Source of the DNA: Neptunitalea chrysea
Lineage (GTDB): Bacteria; Bacteroidota; Bacteroidia; Flavobacteriales; Flavobacteriaceae
Direction: 5' to 3'
DNA length: 64,000 nt
Assembly: GCF_027924145.1 (NCBI RefSeq)
Contig: NZ_BRVP01000009.1
Coordinates: 98,146 to 162,145, forward strand
How positions within the stretch are numbered: the stretch's first letter is position 1; every line of letters begins with the position of its first letter. The notes below the pieces were generated by a model. It saw only the letters and a list, made by a program, of their open reading frames with translations, did no database searches and was not told the origin of the DNA. Positions 54,830-63,096 of the stretch are shown one piece after another. The position numbers and the translations under genes are program-made.

Positions 54830-55580
54830 TCAATCGTAACAACGGATGATTCAAACCGTTAACCATATTTTTAACCACCTCGTACTTGTCTATAGTTTCA
54901 AACAATTTGGTTAAACTTTTCACTCCGTATGATCTGGGGTCAAAACTGGGATCAATTTTACGAATGTTATCCCCAATTTTAGAGATGTAGGCTTCATCAT
55001 CTTCGTTTAACGAAATCTCAAAGGCTTTATCAATAATGGCCAAATCCTTTTTATCAATTTTAATTCTATGTTTTTCGGGTGTAGCTTTCGCAGGTTTGGT
55101 AAGTTTCTGTTTGTGTTTAGGTTGCTCCTCCAGTTGCTCTTCAGGGAGTAAGTTTTCGGTAAACGTGAATACCTCACACGATTTTACAAAAGCTTCCGGT
55201 GTATGTTTTTGTCCAATGCCCATTACAAACAAACCTTCCTCACGTATACGTTTGGCAAGTCCGGTGTAATCACTATCGCTACTTACAATGCAAAATCCGT
55301 TAGAACTTTGGCTGTGCAGTATATCCATAGCATCTATAATTAATGAACCGTCTGTTGAGTTTTTTCCGGTAGTATACGAGAATTTCTGAATAGGGTTCAA
55401 TGAATGCTGATTAATGACATCTTTCCAGCCATTCATTAAGTGCGATGTCCAGTCGCCATAAATACGGCGTATGGTAGCTTTCCCATATTTAGACACCTCT
55501 TCTATAATTTCTTTAATCAGTTTAGGTTGCGCATTGTCGCCATCAATTAAAACGGCAATATTGAATTTATTGTTATCCAT
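54825..55580 (-). CDS. NYN-domain (PIN-like) RNase with C-terminal OST-HTH/LOTUS domain
   Basis: 251 residues. The NYN/LabA-like domain begins NIAVLIDGDNAQPK (catalytic-type Asp), with YGDWTS, DGSLIIDAMDILHS, CIVSSDSDYTGLAKRIREEG and VMGIGQKHTPEAFVKSC. After a Lys/Pro-rich linker, the C-terminal IIDKAFEISLNEDDEAYISKIGDNIRKIDPSFDPRSYGVKSLTKLFETIDKYEV is a LOTUS-type RNA-binding fold. Predicted RNA-binding nuclease, cytoplasmic. The stop codon is in repeat copy 8. Confidence 0.9.
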   Translation of the reverse strand: MDNNKFNIAVLIDGDNAQPKLIKEIIEEVSKYGKATIRRIYGDWTSHLMNGWKDVINQHSLNPIQKFSYTTGKNSTDGSLIIDAMDILHSQSSNGFCIVSSDSDYTGLAKRIREEGLFVMGIGQKHTPEAFVKSCEVFTFTENLLPEEQLEEQPKHKQKLTKPAKATPEKHRIKIDKKDLAIIDKAFEISLNEDDEAYISKIGDNIRKIDPSFDPRSYGVKSLTKLFETIDKYEVVKNMVNGLNHPLLRLK

Positions 55581-55676
55581 AACGGTATTAGTAGGTTAGC
55601 ACTACAATGTTCCTTTTTTAGTTTGAGATAAGATACATAATAATTATTAGGTAATGCAACTTGCTAACAACATTAT

Positions 55677-55792
55677 TTCACTCAATAATTGAGATTAAAT
55701 GCTCTGAGAATTGCACGAAGTATGTTGTGTAACAAATACAGGAAATTACTAGTGAAATTGTAAGTTGTGTAAAGTTTAACTCTTTAGTTTAC
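55677..55792 (+). repeat. two-hairpin element, copy 9 (long form)
   Basis: CTCAATAATTGAG, ATTAAATGCTCTGAGA, then a longer middle and an end TTTAGTTTACT. The stop codon (TTA, 55784-55786) of the neighbouring minus-strand gene falls in this end, in a different register from copies 6 and 8. Confidence 0.65.
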
Positions 55793-56353
55793 TGGCTTTT
55801 TAGAGTTCCCGGGTTTTATATACGGGTGTACAAATGTAAAGTTAGCCACGGCAACTTTTCCTTTTTTATTAAAACTGATAATGCAACTTGCTGGGGTTTG
55901 CAATATTTGCAAATCGCAATAGGTGCTGCCCGGGCAGTGCATATCTACATCGGTTAAGTTGTAAATGGTTTTTTGGTGTGTTTTTTTAGAAACCTTGGTC
56001 CCGTTAATACTAAAATCACCTTTAAAAGCTTTGGTTGGACCACCTTGCTCATAATTAGCCATAAAGTTAAGGGTAAGTCCTTCTACGTGGTTATCGTTAG
56101 AGTAAACTACCATACCGGCTTCATCAAAAATATGAGCATATGCAGTGCCCGCAAATTTTTGTGTTCTGGCAGTAGTACCAATTAAATCTTCTAATTGTTT
56201 CACCGAATTTTTAATAGAAATGTGTACCCCATCTATAGTAATACCTTGTTCATTATAAGTAATTACGTATGCCTTTTTTTGTGCAAATGCAGTACCGTTA
56301 ACTAAAAAAAAGCAAAGTATAAGTAGTGAGTATAGGTGTTTTAAGCGGCTCAT
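55784..56353 (-). CDS. hypothetical secreted protein, 189 residues
   Basis: Signal peptide (FFLVNGTAFAQ). Body has a beta-rich pattern (VYSNDNHVEGLTLNFMANYEQGG, FSINGTKVSKKT) and three Cys near CPGSTYCDLQILQTPASC, perhaps in a disulphide. No family recognised. Its coding end (PVN, stop) lies in repeat copy 9. Confidence 0.6.
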   Translation of the reverse strand: MSRLKHLYSLLILCFFLVNGTAFAQKKAYVITYNEQGITIDGVHISIKNSVKQLEDLIGTTARTQKFAGTAYAHIFDEAGMVVYSNDNHVEGLTLNFMANYEQGGPTKAFKGDFSINGTKVSKKTHQKTIYNLTDVDMHCPGSTYCDLQILQTPASCIISFNKKGKVAVANFTFVHPYIKPGNSKKPVN

Positions 56354-56491
56354 GTAGTAACTATTTGTTGGTTTGTAAAAACAATAGTCAAATATAACAG
56401 TTTTTTTAATAGTGATGTAGGGGCATAATTCCTATACAATCTTTAGATGGTAATTGTGTTTATAGAAATAAGTGCTATATAAACACAATGT

Positions 56492-57124
56492 TTACCGTAA
56501 CCCTTTAAGTTCTTCAAAAAGGTTTTCGTGTGCTTTGCTTTCTAATAACGTGTAGAACGTATCGGTCTTAAAAATGCGTTCCATTGCCAAAAAATGTTCT
56601 AAGACTTTTATTCTTCTTTTTTTGTACATACACATAGGATAGATAGCGTACTCTTTACGTATGTTCTGGTTATATGTAGCATATACTTCTGGTGAAGTTC
56701 CTAAAATAGCCAAGTCAAAATCTACCATATAAGCCGCTGTGGTACTAGTAGCGTTATGGTGTTTGGTAGCCATGATAAGGTCATGACACAACTGTTGTTC
56801 AGTTTTTGAAATTCCTAGTTGCGCCATACGTGCTACGGCTATGTTAGCACTTTTTAACTCGTTATTACCATAACTTACATTGTATACCAAATCATGATAA
56901 AAAATGGCCCATAAGAGCACCTTATAGTCTGGTATGTACTGTTGATGTTTGCTTGCCAATTGCCACATGTAGTGTATGTGTTGCAGGTTATGGTAATATC
57001 GTTTTTTACCAGTGTAAGCAGTTTCTATCTCGTTCCATAAATCGGAGGCAATTTCATGTGAAGCAGTATAGGTATTAGTGATATGGAAGAATTGTGCTTT
57101 TAGTGCATTTTTCATAGACATCAT
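56492..57124 (-). CDS. HD-superfamily predicted metal-dependent phosphohydrolase (COG4339-like)
   Basis: 210 residues. RYYHNLQHIHYMWQLA and LLWAIFYHDLVYNV are the HN..H and HD signatures of the family; a later ATKHHNATS and DFDLAILGTSPEVYA complete it. It probably hydrolyses a phosphate ester with two bound metal ions. The ATG overlaps the TGA of the preceding gene (ATGA at 57124-57121), implying translational coupling. Confidence 0.88.
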   Translation of the reverse strand: MMSMKNALKAQFFHITNTYTASHEIASDLWNEIETAYTGKKRYYHNLQHIHYMWQLASKHQQYIPDYKVLLWAIFYHDLVYNVSYGNNELKSANIAVARMAQLGISKTEQQLCHDLIMATKHHNATSTTAAYMVDFDLAILGTSPEVYATYNQNIRKEYAIYPMCMYKKRRIKVLEHFLAMERIFKTDTFYTLLESKAHENLFEELKGLR

Positions 57125-57567
57125 ATTTTATCATACTCATATAGGTAAGTGTAAGCTTCGTGTATATCTAAAAATATTGGAGGTTCAGGGTGGTTAAGAT
57201 GAAACCCTAGCAAAGAGGCAATGCCCTTTATATTTTTGTCGGAAAGCACAAAAGCAGCCAGTACGGTATCGTCTCCAAAAATACGAACCTCGTTAAATAT
57301 TTGAAACACACCTACAATACGATCGCCGTATTCATAGCTAAGGTTACGCATATCTACCAGTATAGCATTCGGTTGGTGTTTAAGAATAGCGAGTCCTATT
57401 TTTTCGTAAAAGAACCTACCATAGTTTTCACCACGAGAACCATACTCACAAACTCCCGAAAGCGTAATGAGTAAAATGTTTTCTTCCTTATGCGCTGCAC
57501 AGGTACAAAATACTTTTTCTCTGGGCGTAATATCTATCGTAACCGGTTTAAAATCGTCCGCATTCAT
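57121..57567 (-). CDS. STAS-like hypothetical protein, 148 residues
   Basis: The middle part (ILLITLSGVCEYGSRGENYGRFFYEKIGLAILKHQPNAILVDMRNLSYEYGDRIVGVF) has the order of an STAS/SpoIIAA-like sandwich: strand, then a helix, then LVDMRNL like the conserved VDLS/DL motif. Assignment is only moderate. It is translated just ahead of the HD hydrolase gene (4-base overlap), so the pair may act together, perhaps as a regulator with its enzyme. Confidence 0.6.
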   Translation of the reverse strand: MNADDFKPVTIDITPREKVFCTCAAHKEENILLITLSGVCEYGSRGENYGRFFYEKIGLAILKHQPNAILVDMRNLSYEYGDRIVGVFQIFNEVRIFGDDTVLAAFVLSDKNIKGIASLLGFHLNHPEPPIFLDIHEAYTYLYEYDKI

Positions 57568-57580
57568 GGTATGTGAAATC

Positions 57581-57635
57581 TTTACTCAATAATTGAGATT
57601 AAATGCTTCGTGGGCTTGCCTCGAAGTAGTTTACT
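57581..57635 (+). repeat. two-hairpin element, copy 10 (short consensus form)
   Basis: The cleanest copy: TTTACTCAATAATTGAG at 57581, then ATTAAATGCTTCGTGGGC and TTGCCTCGAAGTAGTTTACT. Two stems: CTCAAT/ATTGAG (57585-57597) and CTTCG..CGAAG with GGG/CCT inside and a bulged T. It lies 100 bases past the stop of the gene at 57735-58418. Confidence 0.85.
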
Positions 57636-57734
57636 TAAAGATACGGAATTTTGGGAGATATCAGGTATTATTTAATTTTGAAAATACTTACCAAACAAAA
57701 ACTCCATCAAAAAAATAGCTGCGATACATTTTAC

Positions 57735-58418
57735 CTATTCATCTCCTAAATAGAGCATGCCGTTCTTAATATTTTTATCGTCTTTAATTGGCAGTCTAGT
57801 ATCAAATTTGATGGTTTGTAAGTAGTTATAATAAATGCTTAGTTGTTTTGTATAATTTAATGGCTCAAAAGAGAAGATAAATATATTATACGCTTTTTTG
57901 GTAACAGGGTGTACCACGTAAAAAGACAAGGTAGTGTTAATTTCGTCGGTTTCTGTATTACGGTACGTGGCCATGTACCAATACGCATCTTGCCCGTCAA
58001 TACGGTCTTTACCGTTTTTCAGTACCATCAAATCTTCCAGATGATCGGTGAAATTCTCGTAGATATTCAAGATATCTTTTACTACTAATTCCTCCGGATT
58101 TAAGGTAGAAAGGGTTTTTACAATCACAAGGTTAGTAGCCCTTTTTGGATCGTAGTATTTAGGAGATATTCCTATGTTTATAATTGGCGTATGGTCGTGA
58201 GTAGTTTCAAACACCACTAAGCTATCTGGTATACGTATTTGCAACTGTAAGGTATCTGCCGTATAGGTACTGTAATAGGTGATGTCGGCATTGTTTCGTT
58301 CTACTGGTTTTTTAAACTTAGGGTTTTCTATAGAGGCGGTATCTAACACAAAGGTAGTTTGTGCCAAAGCACTCATAGAAAGACTTATAAATACCAGAAA
58401 TGTCATTAATTTTTGCAT
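57735..58418 (-). CDS. hypothetical secreted protein, 227 residues
   Basis: I start it at the Met at 58418, giving a signal peptide (MTFLVFISLSMSALAQ). A Met 25 codons upstream would run through the terminator at 58457-58487. The body is beta-rich (IRIPDSLVVFETTHDHTPIINIGISPKYYDPKRATNLVIVKTL) and its pattern VKTLSTLNPEELVVKDILNIYENFTDHLEDLMVLKNGKDRIDGQDAYWYMATYRN recalls PsbP-like secreted proteins. No function known. Confidence 0.65.
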   Translation of the reverse strand: MQKLMTFLVFISLSMSALAQTTFVLDTASIENPKFKKPVERNNADITYYSTYTADTLQLQIRIPDSLVVFETTHDHTPIINIGISPKYYDPKRATNLVIVKTLSTLNPEELVVKDILNIYENFTDHLEDLMVLKNGKDRIDGQDAYWYMATYRNTETDEINTTLSFYVVHPVTKKAYNIFIFSFEPLNYTKQLSIYYNYLQTIKFDTRLPIKDDKNIKNGMLYLGDE

Positions 58419-58456
58419 GTATTCTAAACTTTTGTGGCGGAAGGTACACAAAAAAC

Positions 58457-58488
58457 AAAAGCAGGAAATCATACCTTCCTGCTTTTTA
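58457..58488. terminator. bidirectional terminator after the type IX protein gene
   Basis: AAAAGCAGGAA (58457-58467) pairs with TTCCTGCTTTT (58476-58486) around ATCATACC, with A-run and T-run on the flanks. On the minus strand it lies about 75 bases past the stop at 58560. Confidence 0.85.
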
Positions 58489-58509
58489 ACCAAACTTTAT
58501 GTTTGTTTA

Positions 58510-58564
58510 TTTTATTTAATAATCAATATTAAACGTTCCTAGATCTGTTATAACGTAGTTTACT
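58510..58564 (+). repeat. two-hairpin element, copy 11 (degenerate)
   Basis: AATAATCAATATTAAACGTT and CGTAGTTTACT at the right end. The TTA at 58560-58562 in that end is the stop codon of the minus-strand type IX protein gene. Confidence 0.55.
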
Positions 58565-59423
58565 CCCTAACAACCTTTTTATAAAATACCTGATCTTGTT
58601 GTTGTAGTTTTAAAAGGTATACGCCGGGTGGTAGTTGTTTTAATCCTAGCTCATTAGTGCCTAAAGTAATTTCTTTTTCGTTAAGAACCTTTTTTCCTGC
58701 AGTGGTATAGACAGATACCGTTCCTGTAAAATTGGTAATACGTATATTGGCATTGGTAGGGTTAGGGTATAGAGCAACTTGTTGCGCTAATACCTCTGCA
58801 TTGGTTAACGGCCCCTGAGTTAAGGATAGGTTATCTATGGTAAAAAAGCTGGTGCTGGTAACCCCGTTGGTGCCTGGTAAGGTATACACAGGAAACTTAG
58901 AGGGTTCAAAAATCATAATGATAGAGTCGGGTACCTGTTGATTTATATAGGTAATTGGGTTGGTAAAGGCGGTATACGCCGTTTTTTCTTCTCCAAACTC
59001 TAAGATACCGGTGCCAATGGTGTCTCTTTGTACCGTTGTGGTATTCCATTTGGTAAGGTAAACGCTTACCGCAGCCGTATCTATAACCTCATTATAATTG
59101 GCATCGTAAATTAGGTTTTGTTCATACTTATAATGGCCTTGTAATGAGGAAGGGCGATAATCTATAGAGGCTTTTTGTATAGCCATATCTTCTACGTACA
59201 TGTACCACAAGCATATTTTTAACGCAAAGTTGTTGCTTTGTGCATTGGTTTCCGGTGGAAAATAAAAGTTAGTTACCGGACTAGGATTGTAATAGTAGGC
59301 ACATTCCCATCCGGATGGACGATTAAAGTCGGTTTCCCAGTTTTCAAAGTCGAGATTTTGTACCTGAGAAAAAGATACTATGGCGCACATCCCCATGCAC
59401 CATGAAAGTAAAAGTTTTTTCAT
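58560..59423 (-). CDS. secreted protein with type IX secretion sorting domain
   Basis: 287 residues. Signal peptide ending VSFSQ. The middle resembles carbohydrate-binding, jelly-roll-type modules (LDFENWETDFNRPSGWECAYYY, DNLSLTQG), and the C-terminal 80 residues are a T9SS type A tail: VALYPNPTNANIRITNFTGTVSVYTTAGKKVLNEKEITLGTNELGLKQLPPGVYLLKLQQQDQVFYKKVVRE. Exported through the T9SS and attached to or released from the cell surface. Ligand unknown. Its stop codon is in copy 11. Confidence 0.88.
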   Translation of the reverse strand: MKKLLLSWCMGMCAIVSFSQVQNLDFENWETDFNRPSGWECAYYYNPSPVTNFYFPPETNAQSNNFALKICLWYMYVEDMAIQKASIDYRPSSLQGHYKYEQNLIYDANYNEVIDTAAVSVYLTKWNTTTVQRDTIGTGILEFGEEKTAYTAFTNPITYINQQVPDSIIMIFEPSKFPVYTLPGTNGVTSTSFFTIDNLSLTQGPLTNAEVLAQQVALYPNPTNANIRITNFTGTVSVYTTAGKKVLNEKEITLGTNELGLKQLPPGVYLLKLQQQDQVFYKKVVRE

Positions 59424-59647
59424 TCGTACGCTTTTTGAGTTTTACACAAACGTACGCTTTTTTTATGAAAAAACGTATAATGCCCAAAAACGCTTACAGA
59501 TTGAAAGTTATATAGTTATATGTGTCCATTGAATAAAAAAACCGATACTACTGTTAGTACAGGAGGGTATAGGTTTTATGAAAAACAGGAAAAAATGGGT
59601 TGCTCAAATATTGAGCTGTGCTGCTTTGAGGGATTGCTCAGAGCAGG

Positions 59648-60664
59648 TTATTTTTTTATAAACTCTTTGGTTTGCGTAAACTCACCACTTACATTATGTA
59701 CTTTTATTTTATAGAAATAGGCTCCGGTACTTAAACCAGTAATATTTACATTTGCTTTGTTTTGTCCTTGGTATAGGCTTCTTTAGGAATGCTTATAAGA
59801 ACTTTTCCGGTAATGTCTATAATTTCAAATGAAACCTCTGAAGGCTGAATTAGATTGAATACAATTTGAGCGCTACTCTCTACAGGATTGGGAGCAATAA
59901 GCATAGAAAATTGTCCTCCTGTTTCCGAAGTAAACTCATCTAAGCCTAAAGTGGCACTTACAAATATATTAGCTGTAGCTGTATAACCGTTGGTTGTATC
60001 TCCAGTAACCGTCATTAACTCATCGGTATAGGAGTCGCTAAAAACCATATCGTTCGTATTGGTGAAATTATTGGTGCCACTGGTATTGTAATAGTTGTTT
60101 ACGGTAGTATTGGTAGCATCTGGAAATGCTAACTGTGTGGTTAACAATAAGCTGTTAGCGGTGTCGTATACCTGCACATGTATATGTGTAGCACGTGGGG
60201 TATACCATCCTGGGTAGATAGTAGTAAAATTTACTTGCCCGTTACTATCTGTATATTGTATACCGCGTAGCCAGGTTTCTCCGGTGGTGTCCTGAGTGCC
60301 ATCTATATCAGGTTGCCCCGAGTAAGCAGAATAACACCCTCTTTTGTTACAATGCCAAATGTCTACTCTATGAGCCTACTACACCACAACTTCCCGAGAT
60401 ACCCGATATAGTAATAGTTAACGTAAGCGGAATTCCCGTTTCGGTACTTTCTGTGATGTCAGTTCTTACTAAGGTAGAGGTTGTCACCGTGTTTGGTGTT
60501 GGGTAAGGACCTGAGGTTTCAGAAGGAGTTTCGGTACAGTCAAATAACAAATCGTTATTAGAGGGTTCATCCATTATATTAGCAACAGGTGTTTTTGTAA
60601 AACTCAAAACAGGAATGGTAGCACCCAATGCCCCAAGTCCTTTTAAAAAATCTTTTCGCTTCAT
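59648..60664 (-). pseudogene. intradiol ring-cleavage dioxygenase-like protein with type IX tail, two frameshifts
   Basis: The reading starts MKRKDFLKGLGALGA (Tat-like, but KRK instead of RR), then FDCTETPSETSGPYPTP and VRTDITESTETGIPLTLTITISG, and stops at 60368. One base on, the frame continues VDIWHCNKRGCYSAYSGQPD, WLRGIQY, IYPGWYTPRATHIHVQVYDTA: the intradiol dioxygenase core with its Tyr, Tyr, His, His iron ligands. This frame ends at 59746 after PKEAYTKD. With one base added near 59768 it would go on as a type IX tail (ITGLSTGAYFYKIKV, ending EFIKK, stop 59648). The two lesions (net +1 at about 60370 and -1 at about 59768) cancel in length, so the original gene was 338 codons. Sequencing errors are the alternative. 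Confidence 0.8.
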
Positions 60665-60881
60665 AAGAATTAAGTTTTGGTTTTATAAAAGACACATATT
60701 ATGTAAGTTACATAGATAGTACGTCTATGATTATGAGCGATATGTAGAATAGTTTAGATGATTTTATATCCAAATTCTATAGAAAAGTTTGTTTTATGGA
60801 AATCAGTCACAAAAGTGGTGCTATTCCAAAAAGTAGTATTGGAATGATATAAAATGTAGCACTAAGTAGTTTATAAATGGT

Positions 60882-61604
60882 TTATAGCTTTCTATACGTT
60901 TTTTGGTTAGAAGGCATAATGGCAGATAACTCTTCATCAATACGCATTGCAGGCAAGTTGAAAATAGCATCGTCAAGTTTGGCATACGATGCTGTTTCAA
61001 GGTTCATAATTAACGTAATAGACTCGTCTCCGCCTTTTTTTACAATACGTAAGGGGAGCGCTTTGCTTATTTTAAGGTAGGCATTCCACATATTATAATT
61101 AAAGTCTTTATACAATGCAGGATCCATAGAAAGATAGTTGTCGCTATAATAATATTCATAAGTACCATTGCTCCAGCTAATCACTATTTTTTTGCAAGTT
61201 TTACCGTTAATAATAACATCGGTTTCTTCGGTTGTCACAGACGGATTTATTCCGTACATAAGATGTTCTAGATTTACACTAGTATCTGTAGCAGTAATAA
61301 GTTGAGGCTTATCTTTACTAAACGAATAAAGGGTGTTTTTAGCACCAATATATATACTTTTACTCCCCGATTTTGGTACTTCTAATACATAGTTACCACC
61401 TTTGTATTTATAGTTAATAGTTTCAGGAAAACCACCATCTTCATCCATAATGACCATAACGGTTTCTTTGGTCATTCCTTTTTCTTTCATTTTTGCCGAA
61501 AGCTCAATGTCTACCGAGTAACTTAAGATACCTTCAAAGCTTTGTGCAAAAGAAAAGGTGGCTGTAAATAGGGTTAAAATGTAAAATACTATAGTGCGTT
61601 TCAT
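60882..61604 (-). CDS. GLPGLI/DUF4412-like secreted protein, 240 residues
   Basis: Signal peptide ending ATFSFAQ, then SFEGILSYSVDIELSAKMKEKG, GGNYVLEVPKSGSKSIYIGAKNTLYSFSKDKPQLI, VIINGKTCKKIVISWSNGTYEYYYSDNY and LPLRIVKKGG. This is the organisation of the Bacteroidota GLPGLI/DUF4412 outer membrane-associated proteins. Role unknown. The 217-base gap before it (towards the pseudogene) shows no gene. Confidence 0.7.
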   Translation of the reverse strand: MKRTIVFYILTLFTATFSFAQSFEGILSYSVDIELSAKMKEKGMTKETVMVIMDEDGGFPETINYKYKGGNYVLEVPKSGSKSIYIGAKNTLYSFSKDKPQLITATDTSVNLEHLMYGINPSVTTEETDVIINGKTCKKIVISWSNGTYEYYYSDNYLSMDPALYKDFNYNMWNAYLKISKALPLRIVKKGGDESITLIMNLETASYAKLDDAIFNLPAMRIDEELSAIMPSNQKTYRKL

Positions 61605-61704
61605 ATGTTTTGTTCGCTAATCTAAATTCAATACTCAGGAAATCTTCTGAGTTTTTTAAAACGGCAAAAATAGTGAAAAAGTATAAGAGGTATGTTAGTT
61701 TTAT

Positions 61705-61799
61705 GATGTTAATCGATAATCGAGATTAGATACTCCGAAACTGGTCTCATAATAGAAATGTACTTCTTAATACATGCTTGCCCCAAAGTAGTTTATTGT
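61705..61799 (+). repeat. two-hairpin element, copy 12 (full-length form)
   Basis: ATCGATAATCGAG (the outer C-G pair of the consensus palindrome is lost), ATTAGATACTCCG, a middle with ATAATAGAAATGTACTTCTT, and the end TTGCCCCAAAGTAGTTTA. It lies about 10 bases past the stop of the minus-strand gene at 61810. Confidence 0.7.
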
Positions 61800-61809
61800 T
61801 TAATGCCAT

Positions 61810-62541
61810 TTAAAGCTCGTTAGGGTAGCCTATCCAATCCAGCTCTTTTTTCAGTTGATACCAATGAGTAAATTCAGGATTTATGGCTCTTACAATAGCA
61901 TAATCTATTATTCTATGGTCATAGATATATTCTAGGTAATATAAATCAAATTCATGTAGATCATAATACTCAGATGCCCAAGTAAGATACGTTTTCGGAG
62001 AGCCGTCTAACAACACCATAAGTTCTTCAGATCCGTCTGAATAGCCATCTTCAGGGAAGGCGATATCACCAATTCTCCAGGTATCTTTATGGTTAATGTT
62101 CCATATACAAAAGGTAGATCCTATAGAGTGTAACGGATCGTTCAACAAAAACTCATGAAAGTATACCGGTAAATTGGTGGTTAACCCATCCCATAAGGGT
62201 AAATGAGTTTGTGTTTCGTTGCTACCAAATGTAAATAGTCTGCACAAGCTATTAAGTTTAGTAGGGTGGTTAATTTTCTTTTGGCAATTCATTACACTTT
62301 CTGAGGCAAAACCATTTATAAAAGTGCCAAAATCTGAGAAATATATATGCATATGGTCTTCTATACCATTACAATAATGGAATAGAGAACTGTAAGAGTT
62401 CTTGTTGGTTCTGTACCTAAAACACCTCGACTGTTTCTCTGGGCAAACTATGGCATCTAAAACGGCTAACGATGTGCATATGCTCTTTAGTTTAGCCGGA
62501 GAGGGCAGTAGATGTAGGTTGTGTGTTGAAATAGACTTCAA
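61810..62541 (-). CDS. conserved hypothetical protein, 243 residues
   Basis: Starts KSISTHNLHLLPSPAKLKSICTSLAVLDAIVCPE, a beginning I have seen in hypothetical proteins of Bacteroidota, then HYCNGIEDHMHIYFSDFGTFINGFASES, and FCIWNINHKDTWRIGDIAFPEDGYSDGSEELMVLLDGSPKTYLTWASEYY. No signal or membrane helix: cytoplasmic. May be an immunity-type or SUKH-like protein, but nothing in the sequence proves this. Confidence 0.65.
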   Translation of the reverse strand: MKSISTHNLHLLPSPAKLKSICTSLAVLDAIVCPEKQSRCFRYRTNKNSYSSLFHYCNGIEDHMHIYFSDFGTFINGFASESVMNCQKKINHPTKLNSLCRLFTFGSNETQTHLPLWDGLTTNLPVYFHEFLLNDPLHSIGSTFCIWNINHKDTWRIGDIAFPEDGYSDGSEELMVLLDGSPKTYLTWASEYYDLHEFDLYYLEYIYDHRIIDYAIVRAINPEFTHWYQLKKELDWIGYPNEL

Positions 62542-62708
62542 GTATTTATTAGCAGATTTATTAACCTTAAATGTAAAGGTAACTTCTAATTAATCAAAAT
62601 TTTCAGAGTATAAAACAGTTATTTTCTATCAATTTTTAACAAGTTTTTTGTGTTATTGATATATTTATTTCATACAGGGCGAAAATACTATACAAACGGA
62701 TTCCCGTA

Positions 62709-62724
62709 TTACGGTATACCGTAA
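62709..62724. promoter_or_regulatory. perfect 16-bp palindrome in the 555-base gap
   Basis: TTACGGTATACCGTAA is fully self-complementary and lies about 170 bases before the start of the minus-strand gene at 62541. It has the form of an operator. The gap also holds the small ORF described next; nothing else is visible. Confidence 0.35.
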
Positions 62725-62770
62725 AATGACTATTTAGATATTAGGTACGATACTTAAAAATTTGACTACT

Positions 62771-62971
62771 CTAACGCCAACCATTATTAAGTGTAGTTTG
62801 CATTTCTGGTAGCAACGGTAGTAGTAGTTGTGAAGTTTCCACCAATTTCTTTTTAATTCAATATGAGTCAATCCACTCGTTCGAATAAGTTTTCCATGCC
62901 TGTTGGTAAATACCACCGTCTTGCAGGTACTTTTTTTGGAGTTTTTTATGATTAATGATACCTGATTTCAT
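62771..62971 (-). pseudogene. possible small ORF of 66 codons with an in-frame TGA
   Basis: ATG at 62971 opens 37 codons (MKSGIINHKKLQKKYLQDGG, then IYQQAWKTYSNEWIDSY), stops at TGA (62860), and the same frame continues for 28 more protein-like codons (IKKKLVETSQLLLPLLPEMQ, then TTLNNGWR) to TAG at 62773. It may be a small gene with a nonsense change, or a 37-residue gene with chance readthrough. No recognised family. Confidence 0.3.
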
Positions 62972-63096
62972 AGTGTTTTGGGTTGTTTTAACTTATACGG
63001 CAAGTACCCTAGCAAAAGTGTGCTTACTTTAGCTTGTTTGTGTATTTTAGTTTGCATTGGTTTTTTTACCTTAGCAGCCCTATTAAATTGTAAGTT

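Noticed and set aside
59520..59714. 64-codon plus-strand frame over the end of the type IX tail
   Set aside because: It is the reverse of the pseudogene coding strand and has no recognisable protein features.
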